64,000 bases of DNA from Mycobacterium sp. 852002-51961_SCH5331710 (GCF_001665535.1 NZ_LZSQ01000069.1:62001-126000), one strand, 5' to 3'. Shown: positions 19,001 through 29,763, counted from the first letter of the stretch. The notes: generated by a model not told the origin, from the letters alone. A program made the numbers and translations.

Positions 19001-19492
19001 CTAGCCGACGGCGGACAGCAGCGCCATGAGCGACTGCTTGGCCATCTGCCAGCCGGTCGGGCTCGGGCCCGGCACGAACTGGATGTTCTGGCTGGCCGAC
19101 GCGCCGGTCGCGGCGGTCGCGGTGACGTCGGCCGACACGACGGGGCCGTTCTGGTCGATGTTGGCCACCTCGAAGCTCAACGGGAACTTGCCTTCGGCGG
19201 CCGCCTCACGAAGCTTGGTGTCGGCGACACGGCTCTCGATGCGCCCGATGCCGCCCTGGATGTAGGGCGCCTTGCTCGCGGCCGTGCCGGACGTACCCAG
19301 CGCCTGCAGCGTCTGCAGCAGCGGACCTTCGAGGTCAGGGGCCGGAGCCTGCGGCATCGGGACGTCCCAGACGACCGGGGCGACGGTCGGTGCGGAGGCC
19401 ACGTTCGAGGATGCAATGGAAGTCACACCCGCCGCGGCACCTCCGACGACAGCAACCGCTGCGACGCCGGTAACGAGGGCTTTCAGGGTCAC
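19001..19492 (-). CDS. Secreted MTB12/CFP-2-like protein
   Basis: A 163-residue secreted protein resembling the low-molecular-weight antigen MTB12 (Rv2376c). It has a Sec signal peptide (about 1-28) with no lipobox Cys, then IQGGIGRIESRVADTKLREA, FPLSFEVANI and a C-terminal GWQMAKQSLMALLSAVG, matching the MTB12 plan. The GTG start at 19492 has a good GAAAGGAAAATC site. It is upstream of lppK on the same strand with an 8-bp gap, suggesting one operon of two related exported proteins, divergent from mpa. Function unknown. Confidence 0.82.
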   Translation of the reverse strand: MTLKALVTGVAAVAVVGGAAAGVTSIASSNVASAPTVAPVVWDVPMPQAPAPDLEGPLLQTLQALGTSGTAASKAPYIQGGIGRIESRVADTKLREAAAEGKFPLSFEVANIDQNGPVVSADVTATAATGASASQNIQFVPGPSPTGWQMAKQSLMALLSAVG

Positions 19493-19637
19493 GATTTTCC
19501 TTTCGATCGGCCCAACACATCAGAGAGGTTAACAGTGGTGCAGGTGTGTCAAATTGCTACACCGCACACAAAGCCTGAATCGCCGGTAGCGTTGAAGTTG
19601 TTACTGCACCAACTCTCGGTGCGGGGAGGGGCGCAAC

Positions 19638-21476
19638 ATGAGTGAATCAGAGCGTTCTGACGCTTTCCCAGAGGGTTTTGACGCCCGTGGATCCGGCTTG
19701 TCCAGTGAGGACGCGGCAGAGCTCGAGGAGCTCCGCCGTGAGGCCGCGATCCTGCGAGAGCAGTTGGAGAACGCGGTCGGCCCCCAGAGTGGTTTACGCA
19801 GTGCCCGAGACGTACATCAGCTCGAGGCACGCATCGACTCACTCGCCGCCCGCAACGCCAAGCTGATGGAGACCCTCAAGGAGGCCCGTCAGCAGCTGCT
19901 CGCATTGCGCGAAGAGGTTGATCGCCTGGGGCAGCCGCCGAGTGGTTACGGCGTGCTGCTGGGCGTGCAGGACGACGACACCGTCGACGTGTTCACGTCC
20001 GGGCGCAAGATGCGCCTGACGTGCTCGCCGAACATCGACACCAAGTTGCTGAAGCAGGGCCAGACCGTCCGCCTGAACGAGGCGCTGACGGTCGTCGAGG
20101 CCGGCAACTTCGAGGCGGTCGGCGAGATCAGTACGCTGCGCGAGATCCTGTCCGACGGACACCGCGCGCTCGTGGTCGGCCACGCCGACGAGGAGCGCAT
20201 CGTCTGGCTGGCCGAGCCGCTGGTGGCCGCCAGCGACCTACCCGACGGCTACGAGGACGCGACCGACGACAGCCGGCCCCGCAAGCTGCGCCCGGGTGAC
20301 TCGCTGCTGGTCGACACCAAGGCCGGATACGCCTTCGAGCGGATCCCCAAGGCCGAGGTCGAGGACCTCGTGCTCGAAGAGGTGCCCGACGTCAGCTACA
20401 ACGACATCGGCGGCCTCGGCAGGCAGATCGAGCAGATCCGCGACGCCGTCGAGCTGCCGTTCCTGCACAAGGAGCTGTACCGGGAGTACTCGCTGCGCCC
20501 GCCCAAGGGTGTGCTGCTCTACGGTCCGCCCGGCTGCGGTAAGACGCTGATCGCCAAGGCGGTCGCCAACTCGCTGGCCAAGAAGATGGCCGAGGTGCGT
20601 GGTGACGACGCCCGCGAGGCGAAGAGCTACTTCCTCAACATCAAGGGTCCGGAGCTGCTGAACAAATTCGTCGGCGAGACCGAGCGTCACATCCGGCTGA
20701 TCTTCCAGCGCGCACGGGAGAAGGCCTCCGAGGGCACCCCGGTGATCGTGTTCTTCGACGAGATGGACTCGATCTTCCGCACCCGCGGCACCGGTGTGAG
20801 CTCCGATGTGGAGACGACGGTTGTGCCGCAGCTGCTTTCGGAGATCGACGGTGTCGAGGGGCTGGAGAACGTCATCGTCATCGGCGCCTCCAACCGCGAG
20901 GACATGATCGATCCGGCGATCCTGCGCCCGGGCCGCCTGGACGTGAAGATCAAGATCGAGCGTCCGGATGCCGAAGCGGCGCAGGACATCTTCAGCAAGT
21001 ACCTCACCGAGGACCTGCCGGTCAACGAGGACGATCTCGCCGAGTTCGGCGGCGACCGGTCGCTGACGATCAAGGCGATGATCGAGAAGGTCGTCGACCG
21101 GATGTACGCCGAGATCGACGACAACCGCTTCCTCGAGGTGACCTACGCCAACGGCGACAAAGAGGTCATGTACTTCAAGGACTTCAACTCCGGTGCGATG
21201 ATCCAGAACGTCGTCGACCGGGCGAAGAAGTACGCGATCAAGTCGGTGCTCGAGACCGGTAAGAAGGGTCTGCGGATCCAGCATCTTCTCGACTCGATCG
21301 TCGACGAGTTCGCCGAGAACGAGGACCTGCCCAACACCACCAATCCCGATGACTGGGCACGCATCTCGGGCAAGAAGGGCGAGCGGATCGTCTACATCCG
21401 CACGCTGGTCACCGGCAAGTCGTCGAGCGCCAGCAGGGCTATTGATACCGAGTCGAACCTGGGCCAGTACCTCTAG
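19638..21476 (+). CDS. mpa: Proteasome-associated AAA ATPase Mpa (ARC)
   Basis: A hexameric ring ATPase that binds pupylated proteins, unfolds them and feeds them to the 20S proteasome. The 612-residue protein has an N-terminal coiled coil (about 20-95) that captures Pup, two OB folds (about 96-245) and an AAA domain. Walker A GPPGCGKT is at 296-303, Walker B FFDEMD has Asp374-Glu375, and the arginine-finger region is [11 protein letters not shown]. The C-terminus ends GQYL, the tail whose Tyr docks into the proteasome alpha ring. The ATG follows GGGGAGGGG. It is upstream of the other Pup genes in the usual order. Confidence 0.98.
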   Translation: MSESERSDAFPEGFDARGSGLSSEDAAELEELRREAAILREQLENAVGPQSGLRSARDVHQLEARIDSLAARNAKLMETLKEARQQLLALREEVDRLGQPPSGYGVLLGVQDDDTVDVFTSGRKMRLTCSPNIDTKLLKQGQTVRLNEALTVVEAGNFEAVGEISTLREILSDGHRALVVGHADEERIVWLAEPLVAASDLPDGYEDATDDSRPRKLRPGDSLLVDTKAGYAFERIPKAEVEDLVLEEVPDVSYNDIGGLGRQIEQIRDAVELPFLHKELYREYSLRPPKGVLLYGPPGCGKTLIAKAVANSLAKKMAEVRGDDAREAKSYFLNIKGPELLNKFVGETERHIRLIFQRAREKASEGTPVIVFFDEMDSIFRTRGTGVSSDVETTVVPQLLSEIDGVEGLENVIVIGASNREDMIDPAILRPGRLDVKIKIERPDAEAAQDIFSKYLTEDLPVNEDDLAEFGGDRSLTIKAMIEKVVDRMYAEIDDNRFLEVTYANGDKEVMYFKDFNSGAMIQNVVDRAKKYAIKSVLETGKKGLRIQHLLDSIVDEFAENEDLPNTTNPDDWARISGKKGERIVYIRTLVTGKSSSASRAIDTESNLGQYL

Positions 21477-21488
21477 CCCTGTCGCGTC

Positions 21489-22115
21489 ATGTCAGACGAC
21501 GACCTGTCGACCACGGGCGATGTGTTCGGCAAGCGGTACGGCGAGGTGTTGCTCGTCAAGACTACGCCGTCCGGCGCGGAAGCCACGGTGTACAACACGT
21601 TTCCGCTCAACGACTGCCCGCCCGAGCTGTGGAACGCGCTCGACGCGAAGGCCATCGCCGAAGAGAACGGTGCGGTCGCCGCACTGCTCAACGGGCCGCG
21701 CTACTGGCTGATGAGCAGCATCGGCAAGCGAGGCCGGGAGACGTTGGCGCGCAAGAGCTTCGGCGGTATCGAGATGCTGCGCCAAGCCACCGTCAAGCTC
21801 GCATCGATGAACCCGGCCCCGTATCAGCTGAACCGCGTGGACCGGAAGGCCGTCTTCACCTTTGACGCCGGGCGGGAGATCTACGAGTTGGTCGATCCGG
21901 ACGGTCGGCGCTGGGTCATGCAGACCTACAGCCAGACGGTCGACCCGTCGCTGTCGCTGAGCGACCTTCCCGGTCTCGCCGCCAGGTTGTCACTGCCCGA
22001 CGGCTGGAGCTACCAAGCGCGTACGCCGAGTGCGCCGCTCGTCGTCGACACCGCCACCGAGGACGCCTGCGTGACACAGGACGACCTGGCGAACAGTTAC
22101 TCGCTGCAGACGTAG
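21489..22115 (+). CDS. Conserved protein of unknown function (Rv2114-like)
   Basis: A 208-residue soluble protein between mpa and the membrane gene, matching Rv2114 in position and length (207 aa). Recognisable stretches are RYGEVLLVKTTPSGAEATVY, YNTFPLNDCPPELWNALD and WVMQTYSQTVDPSLSLSDLP. It has no signal peptide, membrane segment or known catalytic motif. The start ATG lies 12 bp after the mpa stop, so co-transcription with mpa is likely and a link to the proteasome system is possible. Some relatives are seen with heat-shock or cell-wall genes, and no function is claimed here. Confidence 0.8.
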   Translation: MSDDDLSTTGDVFGKRYGEVLLVKTTPSGAEATVYNTFPLNDCPPELWNALDAKAIAEENGAVAALLNGPRYWLMSSIGKRGRETLARKSFGGIEMLRQATVKLASMNPAPYQLNRVDRKAVFTFDAGREIYELVDPDGRRWVMQTYSQTVDPSLSLSDLPGLAARLSLPDGWSYQARTPSAPLVVDTATEDACVTQDDLANSYSLQT

Positions 22116-22220
22116 CCACGTCGGTCAGCGGGCGGGCTCCATCGTCAGGTACGCGTCGCGACCGGCCAGGCTGACCGCGACGTCGGCGATCAGCGGGTCG
22201 AAACGGGCTGCCAAACCCGC

Positions 22221-23390
22221 TCACCGCGCCGCAACGGCGGCCCGGTAGCGGTTACGGGCGGTCAGCGTGAGGCGCAGATCGTCGACCAGAGGGGCGATGA
22301 AGCGGTCGTGATAGGCGTCGTCGCCGACCGCCCGCGCGCTGACGTACATGAACGTCAACGCGCCGAGAAACAGCGTCACCTGGATGAGGGCATCGGGAAC
22401 CGGGATCGTCATGCCGAGGAACTGCCCGTCGCTGGAGCCGTTGCGCGTCCACGCCGCAAGCACTTCGGGGGAGAGCAGGATCATCCCCAGCACGAGGAAC
22501 AGCAGCGCCGTGACCGCCGCGACGACCATGATGTGAGCCAGTTGCGATGCGGCGAGCACGAAGTACACGTTGAATCGCTCGGCGCGGCTGAGCGGCTTCA
22601 CGTCCGCGGGATCCGGCATGGCCGCGAACGGTGTGTCGTCCAGCCTGGCGGCGTGCCCCGGGTCGGGTTCGGCGGCATTCACCATGGGGCGCAACCGATC
22701 CACGATCACCGACACCACGAACGCCGCCGCGATCGCGGTGAGGAACCACAGCGCCAGCCACAGCCGGGCGCGCGAGATCGTCGCCGCCATCAGCCACACC
22801 GGCGAGTTGAAGAACACCAGGAACGTCAACAGCAGCACAGGCAGCGCGCGCAGCAGCAGCGAGCCCGCCGCGCTCAGATGCGCCATCGTCACCCGCGCGG
22901 CCCAGCCCAGAATCGAGCCGACGCCAGACGCGGTGAGCGCCAGGATCGCGACGATGGAAACCGCAACCCACACAAGGTTTCGGGACACATACGGGCCCGG
23001 GCCGCCGAACACCCCGCCCAGCAGCGCGACGGCGACGGCGATCGCCGCGGCCGCCAGCCGACCGCGCTGCGTCGCGACCCGGGACACCCACCAGCCGACG
23101 GTGACCGCCGCCGGCAGCACCAAGACCAGCAGTGCTAGGACGAACCATTCGCCGCGCGTCGGCCGGCCGTCGATGTCGATCGCGTGCTGACCCGTCAACG
23201 ACACCACCGCGATGGTGTTGGCCATCAGCACCGCGAATCCGGCCAGGGCGGGCGCCGAGCGCGACCACAGCTGGCGGACCGACCGGCTGGGCCGCAACAC
23301 CGCGGGCAGGCCGTGGGTGAGGAACCAGCGTTCGGCGGCCTGGCGTTGGGCCGCGTCGAGGCGGGGGAGATCCGCTGGATCGGATGGCAC
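22221..23390 (-). CDS. Integral membrane protein (Rv2113-like)
   Basis: A 389-residue protein with about eight hydrophobic segments (near 48-65, 85-103, 112-130, 138-160, 175-200, 210-232, 280-305 and 340-362) and a soluble loop before the last pair. It matches Rv2113 in position, opposite in strand to its neighbours. No transport or enzyme motif is recognised. After its TGA (22221-22223) the same frame stays open for 31 more codons with strong coding bias, ending at TGA 22125-22127. The annotated end may therefore be premature or read through. It is divergent from dop. Confidence 0.78.
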   Translation of the reverse strand: MPSDPADLPRLDAAQRQAAERWFLTHGLPAVLRPSRSVRQLWSRSAPALAGFAVLMANTIAVVSLTGQHAIDIDGRPTRGEWFVLALLVLVLPAAVTVGWWVSRVATQRGRLAAAAIAVAVALLGGVFGGPGPYVSRNLVWVAVSIVAILALTASGVGSILGWAARVTMAHLSAAGSLLLRALPVLLLTFLVFFNSPVWLMAATISRARLWLALWFLTAIAAAFVVSVIVDRLRPMVNAAEPDPGHAARLDDTPFAAMPDPADVKPLSRAERFNVYFVLAASQLAHIMVVAAVTALLFLVLGMILLSPEVLAAWTRNGSSDGQFLGMTIPVPDALIQVTLFLGALTFMYVSARAVGDDAYHDRFIAPLVDDLRLTLTARNRYRAAVAAR

Positions 23391-23417
23391 GGTCGCAGGC
23401 TACTTTCCGCCGTCACC

Positions 23418-23423
23418 TAGGCT
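23418..23423 (+). promoter_or_regulatory. -10 box of dop
   Basis: TAGGCT, seven bases before the ATG at 23431; no Shine-Dalgarno sequence fits between. This predicts a leaderless dop transcript. Confidence 0.5.
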
Positions 23424-23430
23424 TGACGAC

Positions 23431-24927
23431 ATGCAACGGATTATCGGAACCGAGGTCGAGTACGGCATCTCGTCGCCGTCCGACCCGACCGCGAATCCGA
23501 TCCTGACCTCCACCCAGGCGGTACTCGCGTACGCCGCGGCGGCCGGGATCCAGCGGGCCAAGCGCACGCGCTGGGACTATGAGGTGGAATCGCCGCTGCG
23601 CGACGCCCGCGGATTCGATCTGAGCCGCTCGGCCGGCCCGCCGCCGGTCGTCGACGCCGACGAGGTCGGCGCGGCGAACATGATCCTCACCAACGGCGCG
23701 CGCCTGTATGTCGACCACGCCCATCCCGAGTACTCCGCACCCGAGTGCACCGACCCGTTGGACGCGGTGATCTGGGACAAGGCCGGCGAGCGGGTGATGG
23801 AGGCCGCCGCGCGCCACGTCGCCAGCGTCCCGGGCGCGGTCAAGCTGCAGCTCTACAAGAACAACGTCGACGGCAAGGGCGCCTCCTACGGCTCGCACGA
23901 AAACTACCTGATGAGCCGGCAGACGCCGTTCTCCGCGGTGATCGCCGGACTGACCCCGTTCCTGGTGTCGCGCCAGGTCGTCACCGGTTCCGGACGTGTG
24001 GGCATCGGACCCTCCGGCGACGAGCCCGGGTTCCAGCTGTCGCAGCGCTCCGACTACATCGAGGTCGAGGTCGGCCTGGAGACGACGCTCAAGCGCGGCA
24101 TCATCAACACCCGCGACGAGCCGCACGCCGACGCCGACAAGTACCGCAGGCTGCACGTCATCATCGGCGACGCGAACCTGTCGGAGACCTCGACGTACCT
24201 CAAGCTCGGCACGACGGCGCTGGTCCTCGACCTGATCGAAGAGGGTATGGACCTCAGCGATCTCGCCCTGGCCCGGCCCGTGCACGCGGTCCACGTGATC
24301 AGCCGCGACCCGTCGCTGCGCGCCACCGTCGCGCTGGCCGACGGCCGTGAGGTGACCGGCCTTGCGCTGCAACGGATGTACCTCGACCGGGTGGCCAAGC
24401 TCGTCGACAGCCGCGACCCGGACCCGCGCGCCGCCGACATCGTCAAGACCTGGGCTGAGGTGCTCGACCTGCTGGAACGCGATCCCATGGAGTGCGCGGA
24501 GATCCTGGACTGGCCCGCCAAGCTGCGGCTGCTCGAGGGATTCCGGCACCGCGAGAACCTGGGGTGGTCGGCGCCGCGGCTGCACCTGGTCGACCTGCAG
24601 TACTCCGACGTCCGCCTGGACAAGGGCCTGTACAACCGCCTGGTGGCCCGCGGGTCGATGAAGCGATTGGTGACCGAACAGCAGGTGCTGGACGCGGTCG
24701 ACAACCCCCCGACCGACACGCGCGCCTACTTCCGCGGCGAGTGCCTGCGCCGCTTCGGCGCCGATATCGCGGCCGCCAGCTGGGACTCGGTGATCTTCGA
24801 TCTGGGCGGCGATTCGCTCGTCCGGATTCCCACCCTGGAACCCCTGCGCGGCAGTAAGGCGCACGTCGGAGCCCTGCTGGACTCGGTGGACAGCGCAGTG
24901 GAACTGGTAGAACAGCTTACGAACTAA
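23431..24927 (+). CDS. dop: Depupylase/deamidase of Pup
   Basis: Converts the C-terminal Gln of Pup to Glu so that PafA can use it, and also removes Pup from substrates. The 498-residue protein is homologous to PafA and glutamine synthetase. The N-terminal IGTEVEYG holds the Mg-ATP Glu residues (Glu8, Glu10). [14 protein letters not shown] holds the nucleophile-type Asp95. The dop-specific loop follows (about 40-80), and further blocks are [16 protein letters not shown] and [16 protein letters not shown]. The ATG at 23431 matches the start of M. tuberculosis Dop, and the longer upstream frame is antisense to the membrane gene. Confidence 0.97.
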   Translation: MQRIIGTEVEYGISSPSDPTANPILTSTQAVLAYAAAAGIQRAKRTRWDYEVESPLRDARGFDLSRSAGPPPVVDADEVGAANMILTNGARLYVDHAHPEYSAPECTDPLDAVIWDKAGERVMEAAARHVASVPGAVKLQLYKNNVDGKGASYGSHENYLMSRQTPFSAVIAGLTPFLVSRQVVTGSGRVGIGPSGDEPGFQLSQRSDYIEVEVGLETTLKRGIINTRDEPHADADKYRRLHVIIGDANLSETSTYLKLGTTALVLDLIEEGMDLSDLALARPVHAVHVISRDPSLRATVALADGREVTGLALQRMYLDRVAKLVDSRDPDPRAADIVKTWAEVLDLLERDPMECAEILDWPAKLRLLEGFRHRENLGWSAPRLHLVDLQYSDVRLDKGLYNRLVARGSMKRLVTEQQVLDAVDNPPTDTRAYFRGECLRRFGADIAAASWDSVIFDLGGDSLVRIPTLEPLRGSKAHVGALLDSVDSAVELVEQLTN

Positions 24928-25020
24928 GCGCGCTATCGCAGGCAATCCGCGCGACGACCGGTAATGTGGAGTCACGGCGGGCAGCAGTGAGCCCGCCGAC
25001 AACTTACGCAGGAGGCAGCG

Positions 25021-25215
25021 ATGGCTCAGGAGCAGACCAAGCGTGGCGGTGGTGGCGGCGAGGACGACGACCTCACCGGCAGCACGGCCGCCGGGCAGGA
25101 GCGTCGCGAGAAGCTGGCCGAGGAGACCGACGACCTGCTCGACGAGATCGACGACGTTCTCGAGGAGAATGCCGAAGACTTCGTTCGCGCATACGTACAG
25201 AAGGGTGGACAGTGA
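25021..25215 (+). CDS. pup: Prokaryotic ubiquitin-like protein Pup
   Basis: A 64-residue disordered protein tag that is joined to lysines of substrate proteins and read by Mpa. The sequence is acidic in the middle ([20 protein letters not shown], the helix that binds the Mpa coiled coil) and Gly-rich near the N-terminus. It ends in Gly-Gly-Gln, so it must be deamidated by Dop before ligation. The ATG follows a strong GCAGGAGGCAGC site. Its stop overlaps the prcB start (GTGA), giving tight coupling to the proteasome genes. Confidence 0.98.
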   Translation: MAQEQTKRGGGGGEDDDLTGSTAAGQERREKLAEETDDLLDEIDDVLEENAEDFVRAYVQKGGQ

Positions 25216-26117
25216 CCTGGCCGCAACGCGATCAGCTGGCCTTCCCGTCACCCCTCCCCGGAGCACCTTCCGTCCCCGTGGACCTGTCGTCTTTCTCTGA
25301 ACTGCTACGCCGCCAGGCGCCCGAACTCCTACCCGCCCACCGCGCCGCCCAGTCCGGCGACGCCCATTCCGACTTCGCGCCGCACGGCACCACGATCGTC
25401 GCGTTGAAGTTCCCCGGTGGCGTCGTCATGGCCGGTGACCGCCGCGCCACCCAGGGCCACATGATCGCCAGCCGCGACGTGCAGAAGGTGTACATCACCG
25501 ACGACTACACGGCGACCGGCATCGCCGGAACGGCGGCCATCGCCGTCGAATTCGCCCGGCTCTACGCCGTCGAACTCGAGCACTACGAGAAGCTCGAGGG
25601 CGTCGCGCTGACCTTCCCCGGCAAGGTGAACCGGCTAGCGACCATGGTGCGCGGCAACCTCGGCGCGGCTTTGCAGGGCTTCGTAGCTCTGCCGCTGCTC
25701 GCCGGCTACGACGTCGACGACCCGAACCCGGAAGCGGCGGGCCGCATCGTGTCCTTCGACGCGGCCGGGGGCTGGAACTTCGAGGAAGAGGGCTACCAGT
25801 CGGTGGGCTCGGGTTCGATCTTCGCCAAGTCGTCGATGAAGAAGCTGTATTCGCAAGTGAGCGACGGGGATTCGGCGCTGCGGGTGGCGATCGAGGCGCT
25901 CTACGACGCCGCCGACGACGATTCCGCGACCGGCGGCCCCGACCTGGTGCGGGGTATCTACCCGACCGCGGTGATCATCGACGCCGACGGCGCGGAAGAG
26001 GTCTCCGAGCAACGCATCGCCGAGTTCGCCCGTCAGGTCATCGAAAACCGTTCGCGCGCTGACACGTTCGGCCCGGACGCCGTCCACCGTTCGACCGACG
26101 CGCGGGGAGATTCGTGA
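25212..26117 (+). CDS. prcB: Proteasome subunit beta
   Basis: Catalytic subunit of the 20S core proteasome. The GTG at 25212 overlaps the pup stop and gives 301 residues. A 59-residue propeptide ends at HG, and cleavage before Thr60 exposes the TTIVALK N-terminus whose Thr is the nucleophile. The active-site Lys lies in AGDRRATQG and the family region [19 protein letters not shown] is present. The propeptide is slightly longer than remembered for M. tuberculosis PrcB (291 aa). The prcA start overlaps the last four bases. Confidence 0.97.
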   Translation: MTWPQRDQLAFPSPLPGAPSVPVDLSSFSELLRRQAPELLPAHRAAQSGDAHSDFAPHGTTIVALKFPGGVVMAGDRRATQGHMIASRDVQKVYITDDYTATGIAGTAAIAVEFARLYAVELEHYEKLEGVALTFPGKVNRLATMVRGNLGAALQGFVALPLLAGYDVDDPNPEAAGRIVSFDAAGGWNFEEEGYQSVGSGSIFAKSSMKKLYSQVSDGDSALRVAIEALYDAADDDSATGGPDLVRGIYPTAVIIDADGAEEVSEQRIAEFARQVIENRSRADTFGPDAVHRSTDARGDS

Positions 26118-26857
26118 GCTTTCCCTATTTCATCTCGCCCGAGCAGGCGATGCGTGAGCGTTCCGAGCTTGCGCGCAAAGGTATCGCCAGGGGACGCAGC
26201 GTCGTGGCGCTGGCGTATGCCGACGGCGTGCTGTTCGTCGCCGAGAACCCGTCCCGCTCGTTGCAGAAGGTGAGCGAGCTCTACGACAGGGTCGGCTTCG
26301 CCGCCGTCGGACGGTTCAACGAGTTCGACAACCTGCGACGCGGCGGCATCCAGTACGCCGACACCAGGGGCTACGCCTACGCCCGCCGCGACGTCACCGG
26401 CCGTCAGCTGGCCAACATCTACGCCCAGACGCTGGGCACGATCTTCACCGAGCAGGCCAAGCCCTACGAGGTCGAGTTGTGCGTCGCCGAGGTAGCCCAC
26501 TACGGCGAGACGAAACCCCCGGAGATGTACCGCATCACCTACGACGGGTCGATCGCCGACGAGCCGCACTTCGTGGTCATGGGCGGAACGACCGAACCCA
26601 TCACGACCGCGCTGAACGACTCGTACACCGAGAACGCCGGCCTGCAGGACGCGGTGAAGATCGCCGTCGACGCGCTGCACGCCGCGGGTAACGGCGGCTC
26701 CGAACAGCGCGTGCTGGGGCCGTCGACGCTCGAGGTGGCAATCCTGGACGCCAACCGGCCACGACGGGCGTTCCGTCGGATCACCGGCTCGGCTCTCGAA
26801 GCGCTGCTGCCGGAAGCGGAGACGCCCGCCGAGAACTCCGACACCGACGGGGAGTAG
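26114..26857 (+). CDS. prcA: Proteasome subunit alpha
   Basis: Forms the outer rings and gate of the 20S proteasome. The 247-residue protein begins [21 protein letters not shown], the gating N-terminus that Mpa's GQYL tail contacts, and continues with the alpha-subunit core ([20 protein letters not shown]). It lacks a catalytic Thr, as expected. The start GTG overlaps prcB by four bases (GTGA). A variable acidic tail ([10 protein letters not shown]) ends it. It is convergent with the epoxide-hydrolase-like gene, with no gap. Confidence 0.97.
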   Translation: MSFPYFISPEQAMRERSELARKGIARGRSVVALAYADGVLFVAENPSRSLQKVSELYDRVGFAAVGRFNEFDNLRRGGIQYADTRGYAYARRDVTGRQLANIYAQTLGTIFTEQAKPYEVELCVAEVAHYGETKPPEMYRITYDGSIADEPHFVVMGGTTEPITTALNDSYTENAGLQDAVKIAVDALHAAGNGGSEQRVLGPSTLEVAILDANRPRRAFRRITGSALEALLPEAETPAENSDTDGE

Positions 26858-27745
26858 TCAGCCCGCGGCCGGCGCCGGTCGGGCCCGGATGAGGATGAGC
26901 TCGGCGAACTGCTCGGGGCACTCCAGCGGGGTGAAATGCCCGGCGTCATAAGCGAAGTGCAGGTGCACGTCGCTGAAGTAGTGCCCCAGCCGGTCCGACC
27001 ACTCGGCGGGGAACAGCGGATCGTGGTGCGGCCACACCACGTCGGTGGGCACGTGGATCTTGATGGCCCGCTCGGGCGGTAGTTCGGTCAGCGATTGCGC
27101 GATCATCCCGGCGCCCGCCCGGTACCACGCGATCGACGCCGTGAACGCCCCGGGCAGCGCGTAGTCGGACACCAGCCGCTCCATATCGTCGTCGGAGACG
27201 GCGAAATTCGGCCCGGACCAATGCGTCCAGAAGTGTCGCAGGTAGTCGCGGACCAGATCGGGATTTCCGTCGAGCAGCTGTCCGGCCAGCGGCAGTTGGT
27301 GAAACGCCTGATACCAGAACTCGCTTTGCGCCTTGGCGGTCAGGACGCGGTCGCCGGCGCCGGGTAGCGGCGGGGACAGCACCAGCGACCGCACTAGGTC
27401 CGGCTGCATGCGGGCGACGCTCTGCGCGACGCGGCTGCCGACGTCGTAGCCGGCGAGCACCACCTCGGTCAGCTCCAGCTCCCTGATCAGGCCGATGACG
27501 CTGCCGGCCTGCGCCGTGGCGCTGTAGAAGTGCCGGATCGCGACGGCGTGCTTGTCCGAACCACCGAACCCGCGCAGGTCCGGCACGATGACATCGGCGG
27601 CGTCCCCGAGCAGCGGCACCACGCGGCGATAGTCCTGCCGGTTGCCCGGCCAGCCGTGCAGCAGAACCACGGGCGGCGCGCCCTTGGTGCCGAACCGGTC
27701 GTAGGCCAGCCGGAACCCGTCGACGGGGGAGCTGCGGGACCACAC
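26858..27745 (-). CDS. Alpha/beta hydrolase, epoxide hydrolase-like
   Basis: A 295-residue alpha/beta hydrolase. The oxyanion motif HGWPG is at residues 30-34. The nucleophile is Asp101 in LAGYDVGSRVA; an Asp instead of Ser points to epoxide hydrolase or haloalkane dehalogenase chemistry. The catalytic His is in AGHFTPLECP. A cap domain lies between (about 130-210). GTG at 27745 was chosen because the longer frame overlaps the DUF1023 gene and reads as non-homologous sequence. The dehalogenase-specific halide-binding Trp after the nucleophile is absent, favouring an epoxide hydrolase-like role. Confidence 0.83.
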   Translation of the reverse strand: MWSRSSPVDGFRLAYDRFGTKGAPPVVLLHGWPGNRQDYRRVVPLLGDAADVIVPDLRGFGGSDKHAVAIRHFYSATAQAGSVIGLIRELELTEVVLAGYDVGSRVAQSVARMQPDLVRSLVLSPPLPGAGDRVLTAKAQSEFWYQAFHQLPLAGQLLDGNPDLVRDYLRHFWTHWSGPNFAVSDDDMERLVSDYALPGAFTASIAWYRAGAGMIAQSLTELPPERAIKIHVPTDVVWPHHDPLFPAEWSDRLGHYFSDVHLHFAYDAGHFTPLECPEQFAELILIRARPAPAAG

Positions 27746-27765
27746 CGGCTTATTCTGGCCAGATC

Positions 27766-29337
27766 TCAACCCGGTTGTCGTGAGGTTGCGCGATCCCTGC
27801 GGATATCGCCGGTGATCACCCCGAGGATCGACCGCCACGCGTCTGACGGGGCGTTGAGCACGTCGGAGTGGGCGCCCGGGCCTGCCATCGGCCTCCCGTC
27901 GTCGTAGCGGCCGGCGGGCAACCGGATCACGCCCGGCATCTCGTCGGGGTCGGCGCCGTGCGGGCCGCCCGGAATGCCCTGCACCGCGGTGATGAAGTCG
28001 CCCGGCGGCGTCATCGAGAAGCGCAGCACGTGCGGGTTGCGGTTGTGCCAGTCCTCGGGGTCGTGGACTCCGACGCCCGCGCCCGCGGCCGCCACGTACA
28101 GCGTGCGGTCCGAGGTCATGCCCAGCGCCTCGGCGGTGCCAACGATGGACCCGCCGTAGGAGTGGCCGATCACGGTGACCGGGATGCGTCGCCGGGTCGA
28201 GTCCACCGTGCGGTCGACGTCCTCGCTGAACGCGACCAGTCGGGGCGCCATGTTCAGCGCGTATCGCGGGTCGGCCGCGTTCGCGAGGCCGCTCACGATG
28301 CTGTCGCCGCGCGGGAATGGTCCGCCGAGGTAGGTGATCGCGGCGACGTCACCGCGGGTCGCCGAGACGAAGCGGCGGGCGGTCGTGGCGTTGGCGGCCG
28401 ATCCGGTGATTGTCGTGTTCAGCCCGGGCACCAGCACCGCGACGCTGGACGCCGACGCGACGTCGCCGTGCAGTTCGATCAGAGATCCCCGTGCGGGATC
28501 GAAGCCGAGGAGCTGACGGTCGAGGCGGCCGTGTTTGCCTGCGGGGTCGTCGATCTCACCGAGCAGCTCCTGGTACACCGCAAGGCGTTCGGGGTCGGGT
28601 TCGCGCAGCACGGCCTGCGCGACGTTGGTGCGGTTGGCCTGAACCCGCATCTCCCACGGCACGCCGTCGGTGTTGCCGACCTGCTCGGGAAACTCGTGGA
28701 CCAACCGCTGGCGCTGCTCGGGCGTCAGCGCCGCGATCTGGGCAGCGATCCCGTCCTGGCTCGTCGTCGGCCACGCGGCGACGACGTCGGCGTCGGCGGT
28801 CTGCGCACCGGCCGGCAGGGGGATCGCGAGTGCCTCGGCGATGTCGGCGGCGGCGTCGGCGTCCGCGGCGTCCAGCCGATCCAGCGCCGCAGTGAGTCGG
28901 TCGGTCAGCTCGTCGGCGCGCACGGTGAGCATCTCCGCGGCGACGGACGGCGCACCGCCCGACAGCGTGACCAGCAGCGACGACGGCGGGGCATGCACCG
29001 CGACCGACCCGGTGTCGTCGACGGTGAAGCCCTCCGAGCGCGCGGTGTCCACCAGCGTCAGCACGCCGGCCCGGGCCGCGCCGAGCTGGGCGGCACCGTC
29101 GCGGGCGGCAGCGGCCGCCAAGACCAGGGCCCGCGCGAGCGTATCCGCCGTCGCGACAATGCTTTTCGCCTTCATGCCGGCGGCGTCGGCGGCCGTACCG
29201 GTCCAGAAGCTGAGATCGGCGGGCAGGGTGTCGGCGTGCGCGGACAGGAACCGGGCATTGCCGTCCCACCCGTCGGCCAGCCGGTTCAGCGCGGCAGGCT
29301 GCCACGCTTCGACCTGGCCGATGGTCGGCCGCGTCAC
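27766..29337 (-). CDS. DUF1023 alpha/beta hydrolase
   Basis: A 523-residue protein. The N-terminal half is helical, Ala-rich and resembles a WXG100/ESX-like helical hairpin ([19 protein letters not shown]). The C-terminal half (from about residue 270) is a DUF1023 alpha/beta hydrolase with the nucleophile elbow [19 protein letters not shown]; Ser393 is the nucleophile. Its GTG at 29337 overlaps the stop of the upstream small gene (GTGA), so the pair is coupled. The combination is common in mycobacteria and suggests a type VII-secreted hydrolase with a helper. Substrate unknown. Confidence 0.85.
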   Translation of the reverse strand: MTRPTIGQVEAWQPAALNRLADGWDGNARFLSAHADTLPADLSFWTGTAADAAGMKAKSIVATADTLARALVLAAAAARDGAAQLGAARAGVLTLVDTARSEGFTVDDTGSVAVHAPPSSLLVTLSGGAPSVAAEMLTVRADELTDRLTAALDRLDAADADAAADIAEALAIPLPAGAQTADADVVAAWPTTSQDGIAAQIAALTPEQRQRLVHEFPEQVGNTDGVPWEMRVQANRTNVAQAVLREPDPERLAVYQELLGEIDDPAGKHGRLDRQLLGFDPARGSLIELHGDVASASSVAVLVPGLNTTITGSAANATTARRFVSATRGDVAAITYLGGPFPRGDSIVSGLANAADPRYALNMAPRLVAFSEDVDRTVDSTRRRIPVTVIGHSYGGSIVGTAEALGMTSDRTLYVAAAGAGVGVHDPEDWHNRNPHVLRFSMTPPGDFITAVQGIPGGPHGADPDEMPGVIRLPAGRYDDGRPMAGPGAHSDVLNAPSDAWRSILGVITGDIRRDRATSRQPG

Positions 29338-29609
29338 CGTCCGATGCGGTCGCCGGTGCGTTGTTCGGCGCGTTCGAACGCGTCCGCCGAGATTCGGGCC
29401 GCGAGCGCCCAACCGCGCATGATGGCGACGACTTCGGCGAGTCCGGGCGCGACGGGCGCCGGTTCGGCGACGCCGGCGACGGCCGTGCCGCGAAGGTCGT
29501 CCGGATTCAATTCGGGCCAACGCATCTCGGCGATCCGGTCGGCGGCGGTCATGACCCGGTCGGCGACGGTGCGCAGTTGCGACACGTCGACTTCAACGAT
29601 TTCCCCCAT
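29334..29609 (-). CDS. EspC/DUF2580-like putative type VII secretion target
   Basis: A 91-residue helical protein with no signal peptide. It starts [20 protein letters not shown], fitting the EspC/DUF2580 family of small helical-hairpin proteins associated with ESX secretion. It is translationally coupled to the DUF1023 hydrolase through a four-base overlap, and the hydrolase has its own WXG-like N-terminus, so the two probably form a heterodimer. No ESX machinery genes are in this window. The assignment rests on fold-like pattern and pairing, so it is moderate. Confidence 0.65.
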   Translation of the reverse strand: MGEIVEVDVSQLRTVADRVMTAADRIAEMRWPELNPDDLRGTAVAGVAEPAPVAPGLAEVVAIMRGWALAARISADAFERAEQRTGDRIGR

Positions 29610-29750
29610 GGCTCATGCTGACAGAACCGGCGGCCACGCCGCTGAAGTTATCCACAGGCCCGCGCCCTTACGGACCGCCGCGAGGATGTCAACCGAAGGT
29701 CCGCCGCCTTCTTCGGCGCGGCTTGCCCTCCGTGACCGGCGAGCAACAAG

Positions 29751-29756
29751 TAGTCT
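29751..29756 (+). promoter_or_regulatory. -10 box of pafA
   Basis: TAGTCT, seven bases before GTG 29764, with no Shine-Dalgarno sequence. This predicts a leaderless pafA mRNA. Confidence 0.55.
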
Positions 29757-29763
29757 CGATGAG

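Noticed and set aside
29648-29656. Perfect DnaA-box-like TTATCCACA, with a near match at 31190-31198
   Set aside because: Two scattered copies without an AT-rich region or dnaA/dnaN genes do not make an origin; chance or titration sites.
27868-29763. Long N-terminal extension of PafA (a 1,084-aa frame)
   Set aside because: The extension is antisense to the DUF1023 and EspC-like genes, and PafA aligns from GTG 29764 at the standard length.
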